This document shows positions 33,343-41,072 of a stretch of 41,130 nucleotides of DNA, piece by piece (within the stretch, counting starts at the first letter, position 1; every line of letters starts with the position of its first letter). The DNA is taken from the NCBI GenBank assembly GCA_903901975.1, contig CAIUTB010000128.1, positions 1 to 41,130 on the forward strand. The letters are read 5' to 3'. The notes below the pieces were generated by a model, which made no database searches, was not told where the DNA came from, and saw only the letters and a program-made list of their open reading frames with translations. Both the position numbers and the translations under genes were made by a program. Source of the stretch: an uncultured Bacteroidales bacterium. GTDB lineage: Bacteria; Bacteroidota; Bacteroidia; Bacteroidales; Paludibacteraceae.

Positions 33343-33921
33343 ATGGATGTTTTAAGAATTAAGAGAAAAGGAGAGAAGTCAGTTTTGAATTTTAAAAAAT
33401 CATTATCAATAGACAATAAAAATAAGGATTTAACTAATATCGTAGAAAGAGTTAATCAGTTTCAAGCAGGATCCCAAATTACCGGACAGTTAGTAAGTCA
33501 GAATAGTTGTTATTTTAATGGAGTGATTAATGGAAATATTGAAATCCATAATAAGCTGGTATTAGGTGAAAACTCAGAAGTAAATGGTGATGTGTTTGCT
33601 AAGAATTTACTTATAAAAGGTAAAGTACATGGAAATATCACGGTTGAAAACAAAATTATTTTAAGTAGTAGTGCGAGTGTTAAATCAAAAAATTTATACA
33701 CCAACCTTTTAGAAGTTGAAAATGGAGCTGTTTTAAATATTAACAACCTTGTTATGCAAGCTTCTTCAAAAAATGCTGCTTTGTTTCCAAAACTGCCTGA
33801 TTTTTCAAATAATGCTAATAAGCCAATTAATGAAAGTAAACCGATAAATTTATCGCGCGAAATTAACTCCAATACTAATGATGATGACTCATTCTTCTTT
33901 AAAATTTTTCAAAACCAATAA
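33343..33921 (+). CDS. Bactofilin-like polymer-forming cytoskeletal protein
   Basis: The product has 192 residues. The central region (about 43-138) shows the bactofilin pattern: short beta-helical turns with small residues and glycine every five to seven residues (GSQITGQLVSQNSCYFNGVI, NGNIEIHNKLVLGENSEV, NGDVFAKNLLIKGKVHGNI). Bactofilins polymerise without nucleotide into filaments at the membrane and scaffold cell-wall enzymes or polarity proteins. The basic N-terminal tail (RIKRKGEK) may bind the membrane. The C-terminal tail (about 140-192) is polar and then ends in the aromatic segment SFFFKIFQNQ. The actin-like gene starts 27 bases downstream and is probably co-transcribed, suggesting that the two cytoskeletal proteins work together. 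The family call is secure; the function in this organism is inferred. Confidence 0.87.
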   Translation: MDVLRIKRKGEKSVLNFKKSLSIDNKNKDLTNIVERVNQFQAGSQITGQLVSQNSCYFNGVINGNIEIHNKLVLGENSEVNGDVFAKNLLIKGKVHGNITVENKIILSSSASVKSKNLYTNLLEVENGAVLNINNLVMQASSKNAALFPKLPDFSNNANKPINESKPINLSREINSNTNDDDSFFFKIFQNQ

Positions 33922-33948
33922 AACCAACAATTAATTAAATTAATAAAA

Positions 33949-34986
33949 ATGGAAAAGTCTTTTATTATCCCCAGTGTTTTCGAAGAAAACTCAATGCTTT
34001 TTTCTAAAGTTGCAGACAATTTTATTGATGGTATTAGAATAGTACATTTTAAGGAAAAAGATTATATTATTGGAAACCTGGCATTGAAAGAAGGAGGAGC
34101 ACCACATAAGCTACTCAATAGTTCTGCAGAAGATATTGATTATCAATTATTAGCATTGTCTTCCATTCTTATTGCTTCAATGGGGAGCTTTCTGAAACTA
34201 GAAGTTACTATTGGTTTTCCAAATACAACCTATCAGTTGTACAAGAAAAATGCTGAAAAATTCTTCACAGGAAGTCACACCATTTTCTTTGATGGAAGAA
34301 CATTTGGAAAAGATGAGATAGAAAAAGTTGAAATTAGTGTTGATCAGGTAAACGTAATCACTGAAATTGAAGGATGTAGCATTGCAGTAAGAAACACATT
34401 CAACGAAAAGGAGGATTTCTTTATTGCAAGTTTAGGTTTTGGTACTTTTGAAACTGCACTTTCTACCAACAGTGGTATTGTTCACCGTACAGCTTATAGT
34501 ACCAAAGGTGTTTCCTATGCCGTTAATTTGCTTGAAAATGAATTACAGAAAGATTATTATTTGAATATGCTTACCGATCAGCAGATTGAAAGAGCATTTC
34601 AACGTGGTTTAATCGTTTCGAACCGTAAGAAAATTGATATTACTGATCTTCGTGCGAAAGCATTGAAAAGTTATTATACCGAAGTAATTTCACCTGCAAT
34701 CCGTAAGAAATTCAACGATGAAGATTATGTGAATACCAAGAAAATATATCTTGCCGGTGGTGGAGCTATGTATCCTGAATTGGTTGAACTCTTCAAAAAA
34801 GAGTTTCAAGATGTTTTAGAAGTGTTGGTTTATCCTGAACCTTTTATGTGCGCTGCAAAGGGATATTGTCTGAATTCATTAGATAAAGCAAGAATGAATG
34901 ATTCAGAAAAACAGGATAAAATTGCTTACGTAGGCATTGATTTGGGTAACTCAAATACAGCAATCGTAATTAATACAATTGATTAA
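33949..34986 (+). CDS. Actin-like (ParM-type) ATPase, apparently circularly permuted
   Basis: The product has 345 residues. By eye it follows ParM: IIPSVFEEN (6-14) matches the strand after the ParM phosphate-1 loop; IDYQLLALSSILIASMG...VTIGFPNTTY (63-95) matches the IA/IB interface segment; FFIASLGFGTFETALS (157-172) sits at phosphate-2; STKGVSYAVNLLENEL (184-199) matches the following helix; and KIYLAGGGAMYPELVELF (265-282) is the adenosine loop. The phosphate-1 strand-loop-strand is missing from the N-terminus and instead occurs at the C-terminal end, YVGIDLGNSNTAIVI (327-341), after a 15-residue linker. The Asp expected in phosphate-2 (DLGGTT in ParM) is Ser161 (SLGFGT), which may slow or abolish hydrolysis. 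It should be a cytosolic filament protein. It is preceded by bactofilin and followed by a terminator. The permutation is an inference from alignment by eye, though the motif order is seen directly. Confidence 0.78.
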   Translation: MEKSFIIPSVFEENSMLFSKVADNFIDGIRIVHFKEKDYIIGNLALKEGGAPHKLLNSSAEDIDYQLLALSSILIASMGSFLKLEVTIGFPNTTYQLYKKNAEKFFTGSHTIFFDGRTFGKDEIEKVEISVDQVNVITEIEGCSIAVRNTFNEKEDFFIASLGFGTFETALSTNSGIVHRTAYSTKGVSYAVNLLENELQKDYYLNMLTDQQIERAFQRGLIVSNRKKIDITDLRAKALKSYYTEVISPAIRKKFNDEDYVNTKKIYLAGGGAMYPELVELFKKEFQDVLEVLVYPEPFMCAAKGYCLNSLDKARMNDSEKQDKIAYVGIDLGNSNTAIVINTID

Positions 34987-35010
34987 AGAAATTTCATTGC
35001 AATAATAAAA

Positions 35011-35039
35011 AAAGCGGATAAGAATTATCCGCTTTTTTT
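35011..35039 (+). terminator. Terminator of the bactofilin/actin-like pair
   Basis: A perfect 11-bp stem (AAAGCGGATAA, 35011-35021, with 35025-35035) has a GAA loop and is followed by a T-run (seven T in all, 35033-35039). It isolates the actin-like gene from the sigma-54 activator gene. Confidence 0.92.
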
Positions 35040-35137
35040 ATCTAATTAAATATGACGTTGTCGAGCAATTATAAATGTTTCTATATCAATTGTTTGAAAT
35101 TTAGGAAGCTAAATGTTCAAAATCAGCTAGAATTTTG

Positions 35138-35145
35138 TAATTTTG
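35138..35145 (+). promoter_or_regulatory. -7 element for the sigma-54 activator-lptE-secG run
   Basis: TAATTTTG matches TAnnTTTG. TGTT lies 20 bases upstream as a weak -33 element. The ATG at 35191 is about 45 bases downstream. Confidence 0.45.
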
Positions 35146-35190
35146 TCCTGTATTAGTATGCCATATTTACATTCTTCGTTTTAATATATT

Positions 35191-36486
35191 ATGCAACTAT
35201 ATGAAATTCAAGCAGTAAAACAGCGTTTCGGAATAATCGGAACTTCAGAATTGCTGAATAGGGCAATTGACATTGCAGTGCAAGTAGCACCAACAGATTT
35301 ATCTGTATTAATAACCGGTGAAAGTGGTGTTGGAAAAGAAAATTTCCCTCAAATTATTCATTTCTACAGTCACCGAAAACATGGACCTTATATTGCCGTA
35401 AACTGTGGCGCTATACCTGAAGGAACTATTGATTCCGAGCTTTTTGGTCACGAAAAAGGTTCATTCACCGGTGCTACTGCTGATCGGAAAGGTTATTTTG
35501 AAGTAGCCGATGGTGGTACTATTTTTTTGGATGAAGTGGGAGAGTTACCACTTTCCACCCAAGTTAGGTTGTTACGTGTTTTGGAAGCCGGTGAATTCAT
35601 TAAGGTGGGCTCGTCAAAGACTCAGAAAACGAATGTAAGAGTTGTAGCAGCTACTAATCTTAATATGTCCCAGGCAACACGTGAAGGCAAGTTTCGTGAA
35701 GATTTATTTTACCGTTTAAACACAGTTCCTATTGCTGTACCCGCTTTACGTGAACGGAATGAAGATATTGTGTTGTTGTTTAGAAAATTTGCATCTGATT
35801 TTGCTGAAAAATACCGAATGCCCGCAGTTAAGCTGACCGAAGATGCTAAACAGTTATTGTCGAATTTCTATTGGAATGGAAATGTTCGCCAATTAAAAAA
35901 TATTACAGAACAGATTTCGGTGATTGAACAACAACGTGAAATTTCGAGTCAAATTTTAAAGAATTATCTTCCTAAGGATGAGATTGAACGATTGCCTGCT
36001 CTACTTTCGAAATCATTTAGTGATAGCAAGATATTTAATAATGAACGCGAAATTCTTTATCAGGTTCTTTTTGATATGAAAAAAGATATGAATGATCTGA
36101 AAAAGTTAGTGCACGATATTATGAATAATCAATCTGTTGATATTCAGGGTTCTGACATTAATTTTCAGTCTGCTTTTTTAAATCAAAATGATAATTATTT
36201 TAGTGGTTCAACTAATGGGGTTGATATTATTTCGGATAAACCTGACCGTGAAAATGTACAAATTGCAAACAGTGCTGATAAAGCTACAGACTTTCAGGAT
36301 GCTGATGAATACCATGTGATGGAATCCAATAAAAAACCCACCACATTAGCCGAAATGGAAAAACAAATGATTTCTGATTCACTTGAAAAATACAGGGGCA
36401 AAAAGAAATTAGCTGCTAAAGAATTGGCAGTTTCCGAAAGAACATTGTATCGTAAAATTAAAGAATATGGTCTTGATGATCTATAG
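35191..36486 (+). CDS. Sigma-54-dependent transcriptional activator without receiver domain
   Basis: The product has 431 residues. It begins almost directly with the AAA+ domain: Walker A GESGVGKE (43-50), the sigma-54 contact loop GSFTGA (90-95, GAFTGA in most family members), Walker B TIFLDEVG (110-117), a RVVAATN sensor and a FREDLFYRLN arginine-finger region. A long polar linker (about 255-395) is followed by a Fis-type helix-turn-helix near the C-terminus (KKLAAKELAVSERTLYRKIKEYGL). There is no N-terminal receiver or GAF domain, so control must come through the linker, a partner protein or expression level. It precedes lptE and secG, as in other Bacteroidales, which suggests envelope stress or secretion genes among its targets. 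The Ser in GSFTGA is compatible with sigma-54 contact. Confidence 0.9.
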   Translation: MQLYEIQAVKQRFGIIGTSELLNRAIDIAVQVAPTDLSVLITGESGVGKENFPQIIHFYSHRKHGPYIAVNCGAIPEGTIDSELFGHEKGSFTGATADRKGYFEVADGGTIFLDEVGELPLSTQVRLLRVLEAGEFIKVGSSKTQKTNVRVVAATNLNMSQATREGKFREDLFYRLNTVPIAVPALRERNEDIVLLFRKFASDFAEKYRMPAVKLTEDAKQLLSNFYWNGNVRQLKNITEQISVIEQQREISSQILKNYLPKDEIERLPALLSKSFSDSKIFNNEREILYQVLFDMKKDMNDLKKLVHDIMNNQSVDIQGSDINFQSAFLNQNDNYFSGSTNGVDIISDKPDRENVQIANSADKATDFQDADEYHVMESNKKPTTLAEMEKQMISDSLEKYRGKKKLAAKELAVSERTLYRKIKEYGLDDL

Positions 36487-36500
36487 TTTATAAATACAAC

Positions 36501-37025
36501 ATGAAAATAATTTTATCAAAACTGACTTTATTACTGGTTATTTTCTTTGTAGGGATTTCTATGACTTCCTGTTTGATTTCCTACAAATTTAATGGATCAT
36601 CCATTGATTATACTAAAACCCGAACCATATCTATTTCTGACTTTCCAAATACAGCTGAACTGGTTTATCCGCCTTTGTCACAACAGTTTTCAGAAAATTT
36701 GAGAGATATTTATATCCGCCAAACCCGCTTGCAACAAATCAAAAAAGGTGGTGATTTGCATATTGAAGGTGAAATTGTTGGTTATCAGTTGACCCCAATG
36801 GCTATTAGTGCCGATTCATATTCATCCCAAACCAAATTGACAATGACCATTAAGGTTCGGTTCTCAAACAATAAAAATCCGCAGGATGATTTTGAAAAAA
36901 CATACTCAACTTTCCAAAATTTTGATAGCAGCAAAATGCTGACCGATGTACAGGATGAATTATCCAAAACGATGATATCTGAAATAGTTGATAATATTTA
37001 CAACGATACTGTTGCAAAATGGTAA
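36501..37025 (+). CDS. lptE: LPS assembly lipoprotein LptE
   Basis: The product has 174 residues. The signal peptide ends in the lipobox MTSC (Cys24), so it is lipidated. The remainder matches the LptE fold: YKFNGSSIDYTKTRTISISDFPN, PPLSQQFSENLRDIYIRQTRLQQI (a helix), then GGDLHIEGEIVGYQLTPMAISA and TKLTMTIKVRFSNNKN strands. LptE plugs the LptD barrel in the outer membrane and helps insert LPS at the surface. It lies 14 bases after the activator gene and upstream of a TPR-like gene and secG. lptC is also in the window, at 8 kb, in a different operon, while LptD and the ATPase are not seen. Confidence 0.9.
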   Translation: MKIILSKLTLLLVIFFVGISMTSCLISYKFNGSSIDYTKTRTISISDFPNTAELVYPPLSQQFSENLRDIYIRQTRLQQIKKGGDLHIEGEIVGYQLTPMAISADSYSSQTKLTMTIKVRFSNNKNPQDDFEKTYSTFQNFDSSKMLTDVQDELSKTMISEIVDNIYNDTVAKW

Positions 37026-37055
37026 TTTGAAGCTGTTTACCTTTAAAACATTACT

Positions 37056-37715
37056 ATGACGCATAGAGATTTTATATCGCTTGTCAAACAGCCCAAAACT
37101 GTAAAAACAGAACTTGTTACTGATTTGAAAGCAATGCTGGAAAACTATCCGTATTTTGTTGCTCCCCGATTGATGCTGGCTTTTGCGCTAAATCAATCAA
37201 AAGATATTAATTCAAAGGCTTTTCTGACTGAATCGGCGGTCTATTGCGCTGACCGAGAATGGTTTTATAATTACATTTTTACCGAAAATGTTTTGTCCGA
37301 ACAGCCTGTCCGTCACGAACGTATCAGTAAAAATTCGGGTAATTACTTTGATATGATTAATGCCATTGAATCGGAAGGTGCTGATACTAAACAATCGTTG
37401 AAAAATTTGGCTCAAAAACTTAAGGAGGCACGTGCAATCGTAGCGAGAACAGAAATACCAAAGAATTCAAAATCAATTGAACCAGAAAAAACAACTGATG
37501 TAATGATTGATGATGAAATTTCGATTAAGATTGATCTAGTGCCTATTGAGACTGAAATCTCAGAAAATATTGCCAAAAAACTCATTGCTGAAAGAAAATA
37601 CGCCGATGCGATTGAAATTTTGAGAGCTTTAAATTTGAATAATCCGAAAAAAAGTGTTTACTTTGCAGACCAAATTCGTTTTTTGGAAAAAGTGATTTTA
37701 AATTCAAAAAAATAA
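37056..37715 (+). CDS. TPR-like conserved protein of the lptE-secG locus
   Basis: The product has 219 residues. It has no signal peptide or membrane segment. The N-terminal part (1-95) is helical, with YPYFVAPRLMLAFALNQSKD and WFYNYIFTEN. The middle (about 120-170) is polar, and the C-terminal part looks like a single TPR hairpin (IAKKLIAERKYADAIEILRALNLNNP, about 183-208). The gene is conserved between lptE and secG in Bacteroidales and is of unknown function. It begins 30 bases after lptE and ends eight bases before secG, so it is surely translated in the same operon. Its position between two envelope-biogenesis genes suggests, but does not prove, a helper role in secretion or LPS assembly. 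Confidence 0.75.
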   Translation: MTHRDFISLVKQPKTVKTELVTDLKAMLENYPYFVAPRLMLAFALNQSKDINSKAFLTESAVYCADREWFYNYIFTENVLSEQPVRHERISKNSGNYFDMINAIESEGADTKQSLKNLAQKLKEARAIVARTEIPKNSKSIEPEKTTDVMIDDEISIKIDLVPIETEISENIAKKLIAERKYADAIEILRALNLNNPKKSVYFADQIRFLEKVILNSKK

Positions 37716-37723
37716 AAATTATT

Positions 37724-38092
37724 ATGTACACGGTTCTTATTGTTTTAATTGTTATTGCCTCAATTTTACTAACTTTATTTGTATTAGTACAAAACTCAAA
37801 AGGAGGTGGTTTAGCTGCCGGTTTTTCTTCTTCAAACCAAATTATGGGTGTTCGAAAGACTACTGATTTTGTAGAAAAAGCAACTTGGGGTCTTGTAATT
37901 GCAGTAGTTGTTCTGTCGGTACTGGCTGTAGGTGTTCATAAACATGAACGTGCAGCTAATCCAAACGAATCTGAAATAAACAAAGAACAGGTTCAACATG
38001 CAAAACAAACTGATCCGAATGTTGCAGCACCAAACTTTGGTGAAAACCCTCAGGCAACACCTGCAAAGCCAGGAACTCCAGCAAAAAAATAA
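37724..38092 (+). CDS. secG: Preprotein translocase subunit SecG
   Basis: The product has 122 residues. It has two membrane helices: MYTVLIVLIVIASILLTLFVLVQ (1-23) and ATWGLVIAVVVLSVLAVGV (about 53-71). Between them is the conserved SecG motif NSKGGGLAAGFSSSNQIMG. The periplasmic or cytosolic tail is a Pro/Ala-rich polar extension common in Bacteroidota SecG. It forms part of the SecYEG channel, helping SecA-driven export. It is the last gene of the operon and is followed by a strong terminator. Confidence 0.93.
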   Translation: MYTVLIVLIVIASILLTLFVLVQNSKGGGLAAGFSSSNQIMGVRKTTDFVEKATWGLVIAVVVLSVLAVGVHKHERAANPNESEINKEQVQHAKQTDPNVAAPNFGENPQATPAKPGTPAKK

Positions 38093-38113
38093 TTATTTTC
38101 ACAATATTTGGAA

Positions 38114-38150
38114 AAAGCGTATCAGATTTTTTTGATACGCTTTCTTTTTT
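38114..38150 (+). terminator. Terminator after secG
   Basis: AAAGCGTATCA (38114-38124) pairs perfectly with TGATACGCTTT (38133-38143), 11 bp with an 8-nt loop, followed by CTTTTTT. It is one of the strongest hairpins in the window. Confidence 0.92.
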
Positions 38151-38183
38151 CAGTATTTTTAGCGTCAATTTGAAAATCCGCAT

Positions 38184-38816
38184 ATGAATTTTATTAACAT
38201 AATCGATTATGTAGGCACATTTGCTTTTGCAATTAGTGGAATTCGGTTGGCGTCTGCAAAGCAATTCGATTGGTTTGGAGCATATGTTGTGGGATTGGTA
38301 ACAGCAATCGGTGGAGGTACAACGCGCGATTTACTGCTGAATATAACTCCATTTTGGATGCTTCAACCGTCATATCTTATTGTTACCGGATTCGCATTGC
38401 TTTTTGTGATTTTGTTGGGCAAACATCTTATTCGACTCAACAATACTTTCTTTATTTTCGATGCTATTGGATTGGGTTTATTTGTGGTGGTTGGTATTGA
38501 GAAAACGCTGGCAGCTCATTTCCCTTTTTGGGTGGCCATTGTGATGGGAATGATAACCGGTTCGGTGGGTGGAATTATACGTGATATTTTGATTAATGAA
38601 GTTCCGCTTATTTTCAGAAAAGACATTTATGCTTTAGCTTGCGTGGTAGGAGGTTTAGTCTATTATACCTGTTTTATGTTTAATTTTAAACCGGAATTTG
38701 CCCAGTTTTTAGCTGCATTTTCAATTATTCTCACCCGTATTCTGGCAGTACGTTTTCATATCAGCATTCCCGTGTTGAAAGGGAATGATACCGATTTGCC
38801 ATCGAAAATTTTATAA
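38184..38816 (+). CDS. TRIC-family (UPF0126) cation channel protein
   Basis: The product has 210 residues with about seven hydrophobic helices. Two glycine-rich motifs, GGGTTRD (43-49) and GGIIRD (129-134), occur in the two inverted repeats of the trimeric intracellular cation (TRIC)-like family, where they line the pore. The prokaryotic proteins form trimers and conduct monovalent cations, though their physiological role is unclear. There is no signal peptide beyond the first helix. The gene begins 91 bases after secG, beyond the terminator, and is followed after 14 bases by the DUF3109 gene, with which it may be co-transcribed. No clear TAnnTTTG promoter is visible between the terminator and the start. 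Confidence 0.88.
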   Translation: MNFINIIDYVGTFAFAISGIRLASAKQFDWFGAYVVGLVTAIGGGTTRDLLLNITPFWMLQPSYLIVTGFALLFVILLGKHLIRLNNTFFIFDAIGLGLFVVVGIEKTLAAHFPFWVAIVMGMITGSVGGIIRDILINEVPLIFRKDIYALACVVGGLVYYTCFMFNFKPEFAQFLAAFSIILTRILAVRFHISIPVLKGNDTDLPSKIL

Positions 38817-38830
38817 TAATATAAAACACT

Positions 38831-39403
38831 ATGCTTCAAATAGATGATACCATTATAAGTCTGGATTTGCTGGACGAGCAATTTGTTTGTGATTTGACTT
38901 CATGCAAAGGAATTTGCTGTATTGAGGGTGATGATGGCGCTCCACTCGAGCCTGAAGAAGTGAAAGTTATTCAGGATTTGTTACCGCTGATTTGGGATGA
39001 TTTATCAGATGTTTCAAAAGAAGTTATTAATAAACAGGGAGTTTCGTATATTGATGACGATGGCGAACCAGTTACTTCCATTGTAAATGGAGCTGAATGT
39101 GTTTTTACATTTACCGATACAAATGGAATTTGTAAATGTGCTATTGAAAAAGCATTTCGAGAGGGGAAAACAGATTTTTATAAACCAATTTCCTGCCATT
39201 TATATCCAGTCAGATTACAAAAATACAATGAATATATAGCTGTTAATTATCATCGTTGGAGTGTTTGTAATTGTGCAAGGAAATTAGGTGTAAAATTAAA
39301 AGTGCCTGTATATCAGTTTCTAAAAGAACCATTGATTCGTAAATTTGGATCTGAATGGTTTGAACAGTTGGAAATTGCAGATGCTGAATTAAAAAACAGA
39401 TAA
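38831..39403 (+). CDS. DUF3109 family cysteine-rich protein
   Basis: The product has 190 residues. It is cytoplasmic, with no signal. Its cysteines are clustered: FVCDLTSCKGICC (Cys20, 25, 29, 30), ECVFTF, GICKCAIEKAF, SCHLYPVRL and VCNCARK. The pattern CxxxxCKGxCC near the N-terminus resembles YkgJ-type putative metal-binding (zinc or iron-sulfur) proteins. This matches the DUF3109 family (Bacteroidota), of unknown function. It could hold a metal cluster, and SCHLYPVRL suggests a metal or peptide site. It lies between the TRIC-like channel and cinA with 14- and 4-base gaps, so the three are probably one operon. Confidence 0.85.
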   Translation: MLQIDDTIISLDLLDEQFVCDLTSCKGICCIEGDDGAPLEPEEVKVIQDLLPLIWDDLSDVSKEVINKQGVSYIDDDGEPVTSIVNGAECVFTFTDTNGICKCAIEKAFREGKTDFYKPISCHLYPVRLQKYNEYIAVNYHRWSVCNCARKLGVKLKVPVYQFLKEPLIRKFGSEWFEQLEIADAELKNR

Positions 39404-39407
39404 TATT

Positions 39408-40658
39408 ATGGTGTCAAGTCGTGTAAAAATAGAGTTAATAACTATCGGTGACGAAATTCTGATAGGGCAGATTGTAGATACTAATTCGGCCTGGATGGCT
39501 ACTGAACTGAATAAATCCGGTTTTGAGCTGGCGCAGATAACATCGGTGCATGACGATGCTAATCATATCATTGAATCATTGGATTTTGCTTTAAGACGGG
39601 CGGACGTTGTACTTTTTACAGGAGGAATCGGTCCGACAAAAGATGATATTACCAAACAAACCTTATGTAAATATTTTGATACGAAACTGGTTTTTGATGA
39701 GTCGGTTATTCACAATATTGAAAAACTGTTTTCAACCCGTCCAAATTTTGTAATGAATGAATTGACTCGTTTACAGGCAATGGTTCCTGAGAATTGTACA
39801 GTTATTCAGAATTTGGTTGGAACTGCACCTGTGACCTGGTTTGAGAAAGATGGAAAAGTAATTGTTTCAATGCCCGGAGTGCCCTACGAAATGAAGAATG
39901 TAATGAGTACGGAAATAATTCCGCGCCTGCAAAAGCATTTCAAAACACCGGTTTTACTGCATAAAACGGTTCAGGTTTACGGTTATGGAGAGTCCGCTCT
40001 GGCACTTTTAATTGCCGACTGGGAGAACGAATTGCCTGAATACATCAGTCTGGCTTATTTGCCCAATTCCGGCATTGTAAAATTACGTTTGAGTGGTTTG
40101 ATGGACGATGTACTTACATTGGAATTTGCCATGAATCAACAAATTGATAAACTTACACAAATTCTTGGAAATGCTATTGTAGTTTATGAGGATATCCTGA
40201 TAGAAAAATTGATTGGTAATTTGTTGAAATCAAAAAACTTGATGGTGGCAACTGCTGAAAGTTGTACCGGAGGAAATATTGCTCATCAATTTACATTAAT
40301 ACCCGGCAGTTCTGAATTTTTCAAAGGCTCTGTTGTAGCTTATTCCAATGAAATAAAAACCAATGTTTTGCAGGTTTCTACTGAAGATTTGGAAAATTAC
40401 GGTGCGGTAAGTCAGGCTGTGGTTGAACAAATGGCAATTGGCATTCGTAAGTTGCTAAAGGCTGATGTGTCAATCGCCACTTCCGGAATTGCAGGCCCTA
40501 CGGGTGGTACGCCCGAAAAACCGGTTGGAACTGTTTGGATTTCAGTGAGTTCTGAAGAGCTGACTTTAAGTCGTGAATTTAGGTTTGGATCGCTTCGCGA
40601 GCAAAATATAATCAGGTCAACACAGGCTGCATTGCTGATGTTGAAAGAAATAATTTGA
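39408..40658 (+). CDS. cinA: CinA, nicotinamide-nucleotide amidohydrolase (full length)
   Basis: The product has 416 residues and two domains. The N-terminal MoaB/MoeA-like domain (about 5-170) contains GDEIL (14-18), the TGGIGPTKDD motif (71-80) and MPGVPYEM; in other bacteria it has ADP-ribose pyrophosphatase activity. The C-terminal PncC domain (about 255-416) has the TAESCTGGN motif (from about 282) and SGIAGPTGGTPEKPVGTVW (from about 359), where the nucleotide-deamidating site lies. It recycles nicotinamide mononucleotide for NAD synthesis and is called competence/damage-inducible in some bacteria. The start ATG is four bases after the DUF3109 stop, indicating the same operon. No terminator is clear before rpmB. 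Confidence 0.93.
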   Translation: MVSSRVKIELITIGDEILIGQIVDTNSAWMATELNKSGFELAQITSVHDDANHIIESLDFALRRADVVLFTGGIGPTKDDITKQTLCKYFDTKLVFDESVIHNIEKLFSTRPNFVMNELTRLQAMVPENCTVIQNLVGTAPVTWFEKDGKVIVSMPGVPYEMKNVMSTEIIPRLQKHFKTPVLLHKTVQVYGYGESALALLIADWENELPEYISLAYLPNSGIVKLRLSGLMDDVLTLEFAMNQQIDKLTQILGNAIVVYEDILIEKLIGNLLKSKNLMVATAESCTGGNIAHQFTLIPGSSEFFKGSVVAYSNEIKTNVLQVSTEDLENYGAVSQAVVEQMAIGIRKLLKADVSIATSGIAGPTGGTPEKPVGTVWISVSSEELTLSREFRFGSLREQNIIRSTQAALLMLKEII

Positions 40659-40738
40659 TTTAAAGTTCAATAAATCAGCATAATAATGTGTTTTGTTGTC
40701 AGAATTGTTGTTTTTGTTGAAATTAATACAAGAAATTA

Positions 40739-40770
40739 TTTGTTCAGGTGAAAAATATAGTGTACTTTTG
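40739..40770 (+). promoter_or_regulatory. Promoter of rpmB-rpmG
   Basis: TTTG (40739-40742), a 20-base spacer and TACTTTTG (40763-40770) are a perfect match to the Bacteroidota consensus. The ATG of rpmB is at 40816, so the leader is about 40 nt. Confidence 0.75.
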
Positions 40771-40815
40771 CACACTGTTTTTGAGAAAAAATGTAAACAA
40801 TAAAAAGATATAGAA

Positions 40816-41055
40816 ATGTCAAAAATTTGTCAGATTACCGGTAAAAAAGCAATGGTAGGAAATAACGTATCACACTCAAAACGTCGTACCAAAAGAACAT
40901 TTGATGTGAACCTGTTTACCAAAAAATTCTATTGGGTAGAGCAAGATACCTGGATTAGCCTGAATGTTTCAGCTAACGGACTACGTACTATCAACAAAAT
41001 TGGATTGGATGCTGCCATTAAAAAAGCGTCAGATAAAGGGTATTTATACGCATAA
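40816..41055 (+). CDS. rpmB: 50S ribosomal protein L28
   Basis: The product has 79 residues, the normal length. It starts [29 protein letters not shown], the typical L28 N-terminus (basic, Cys5), and ends [20 protein letters not shown]. It is part of the large ribosomal subunit, near the L1 stalk and E-site. It has a strong promoter upstream and is followed after 17 bases by rpmG, the usual L28-L33 pair. Confidence 0.96.
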   Translation: MSKICQITGKKAMVGNNVSHSKRRTKRTFDVNLFTKKFYWVEQDTWISLNVSANGLRTINKIGLDAAIKKASDKGYLYA

Positions 41056-41072
41056 TTTAGGAGAATTAAACC

